Part shown: piece by piece, positions 63,165 to 64,000 of the stretch
Position numbering within the stretch: position 1 is the first letter of the stretch
How the letters are laid out: every line of letters begins with the position of its first letter
Notes under the pieces: generated by a model
The model's input: only the letters and a program-made list of their open reading frames with translations
Told to the model about the DNA's origin: nothing
The model's database searches: none
Origin: Nocardioides jiangsuensis
GTDB lineage: Bacteria > Actinomycetota > Actinomycetes > Propionibacteriales > Nocardioidaceae
Assembly (NCBI RefSeq): GCF_019679455.1
Contig: NZ_JAIEZQ010000002.1
Span: forward strand, 682,001 to 746,000
Direction: 5' to 3'
Length of the DNA: 64,000 bases
Program-made: the position numbers and the translations under genes

Positions 63165-64000
63165 AGCTCCTCCGGGTGTTGCAGCAGTCGGTCGATCGTG
63201 GCCAGGAAGCGCGCGCCGGTGGACCCGTCGGTGGCGCGGTGGTCCCCGGAGAGGGTGAGGCGTACGACGGGGCGCACCCCGAGCATCCCGTCGACGGCCC
63301 AGGGACGCTCCACGACCCGGCCCACCCCGACCAGCGCCACCTGCGGCGGGTAGATCACGCCGATCACCTCCTCGACCCCCTGGTCGCCGAGGTCGGTCAC
63401 GGTCAGCGTCGGCTCGGCCATCTCGGCGCGGCGCAGCCGGCCCGCCCGGGCCCGGGCCACGAGGTCGCGCAGCCGCTGCATGGTCGTGGGCAGGTCGAGG
63501 TCGGCGGCGCCGTGGATCGCCGGGGCGACGAGCGGCCCGCCACGGACCGACACCGCGACCCCGAGGTGGACGTCCTCGCCGGGCACGAAGCGGCCGTCGA
63601 CCCAGAAGCCGTTGAGCTCGGGCACCGCGCGCGCGGCGAGCGCGGTCGCCCGCAGGAGCGCAGCGGCCGGGACGAGCCGCTCGGCGACCGGGCGCTCCCG
63701 GTTGGTCCTGCGCAGCCAGTCCGTCAGCGGACCCAGGTCGACCGTGGTCGCGACGTAGTAGTGCGGGATCTCGCGCTTCGCCCGGCCCATCAGCGCCGCG
63801 ATCGCGTCGCGTGACCCGGCCGCGCGTGCCGGGGCCGGCGGTGTCGGTGCGGCGGGCGCGGGTTCGGCCGGCGCTACCTCCGGCGCTTCGCGCCGCGCTG
63901 CCGGTACGGCGGCCGCCTGCACGTCGTCGGCGCGGACCGCGCCCCCGGGTCCGGTGCCGACCACCTGGTCCACGTCCACGCCGAGCTCCTCGGCCAGGCG
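63161..64000 (-). CDS. 2-oxoacid dehydrogenase-type acyltransferase (E2), N-terminus beyond window
   Basis: The frame is open to the window edge, so the N-terminus, with any lipoyl domain, is not visible. The 279 residues present begin with the E3-binding (peripheral subunit) domain (RLAEELGVDVDQVVGTGPGG). An Ala/Pro-rich linker follows, then the catalytic domain from about 70 on, with IPHYYVATTVDLGPL, GEDVHLGVAVSV and the active-site block SGDHRATDGSTGARFL. Such E2 proteins move acyl groups to CoA. With an ACP gene overlapping the 3' end, transfer to a carrier protein is possible, as in some polyketide starter pathways (inference). Confidence 0.9.
   Translation of the reverse strand, partial: RLAEELGVDVDQVVGTGPGGAVRADDVQAAAVPAARREAPEVAPAEPAPAAPTPPAPARAAGSRDAIAALMGRAKREIPHYYVATTVDLGPLTDWLRRTNRERPVAERLVPAAALLRATALAARAVPELNGFWVDGRFVPGEDVHLGVAVSVRGGPLVAPAIHGAADLDLPTTMQRLRDLVARARAGRLRRAEMAEPTLTVTDLGDQGVEEVIGVIYPPQVALVGVGRVVERPWAVDGMLGVRPVVRLTLSGDHRATDGSTGARFLATIDRLLQHPEEL

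Overview
The window is high-GC DNA from an actinobacterium. Codon third positions are almost all G or C, GTG and TTG starts are common, ATGA/GTGA/TTGA overlaps are frequent, and several genes have a TANNNT -10 box placed 6-7 bases before the start codon, which suggests leaderless transcripts. The gene mix (IdeR-type iron box, DosR-type box, SigG-like sigma factor, TIGR03086 proteins, ArsI/CadI lyase) fits Nocardioides or a relative within Actinomycetia. That placement is inference from gene content, not a phylogeny. No tRNA, rRNA, CRISPR array or insertion sequence was seen.

Layout. 1-4.0 kb: end of a methyltransferase gene, then a two-component system whose histidine kinase is in one open frame with a DUF4173-type membrane protein. 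4.1-7.0 kb: katG and RNase HI. 7.0-13.8 kb: a fused HyuA-HyuB 5-oxoprolinase and two divergent paralogous secreted LVIVD-repeat proteins. 14.2-20.0 kb: SNF2 helicase, a membrane-anchored VWA protein and a PAS-GAF-SpoIIE phosphatase. 20.1-23.5 kb: TfoX-like protein, an ArsR-controlled SRPBCC-TIGR03086 gene, an NTF2-like protein and an AI-2E-type transporter. 23.8-30.1 kb: ROK regulator divergent from a sugar ABC transporter without an ATPase, plus SIS and PfkB genes. This resembles fructosamine (frl-type) catabolism. 30.2-35.7 kb: HU, then an IdeR-boxed ferric-siderophore uptake operon ending in a siderophore-interacting reductase.

35.8-43.5 kb: YeeE/YedE transporter, MFS protein, Tat-exported PhoD phosphatase, FAD/Rieske oxidoreductase, DUF6328-type membrane protein, STAS protein and a 60-aa ORF. 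43.7-47.1 kb: MoxR ATPase with its VWA partner. 47.0-54.6 kb: SigG-like sigma factor with VOC and TIGR03086 genes, and small metabolic and stress genes. 53.4-57.3 kb: CoA-transferase, CBS-BON protein and double-domain universal stress protein around a DosR-type palindrome, then a CHAD protein. 57.3-58.5 kb: MFS transporter.

58.6-62.9 kb looks like a metalloid-response island. It holds an ArsR-acetyltransferase fusion under two palindromes, a truncated ArsO-like monooxygenase, a 31-codon Cys-rich frame, an EamA transporter, a stand-alone BTAD regulator, an ArsI-type C-As lyase and a SigZ-like sigma factor with a Cys-rich tail. The lyase and sigma genes are divergent, and each carries a near-copy of the same 29-bp promoter-like element (22 of 29 identical). 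This suggests the sigma factor drives itself and the lyase operon, and it is the most interesting signal in the window. 62.9-64.0 kb: an acyl carrier protein overlapping the end of a 2-oxoacid dehydrogenase-type acyltransferase that runs off the window.
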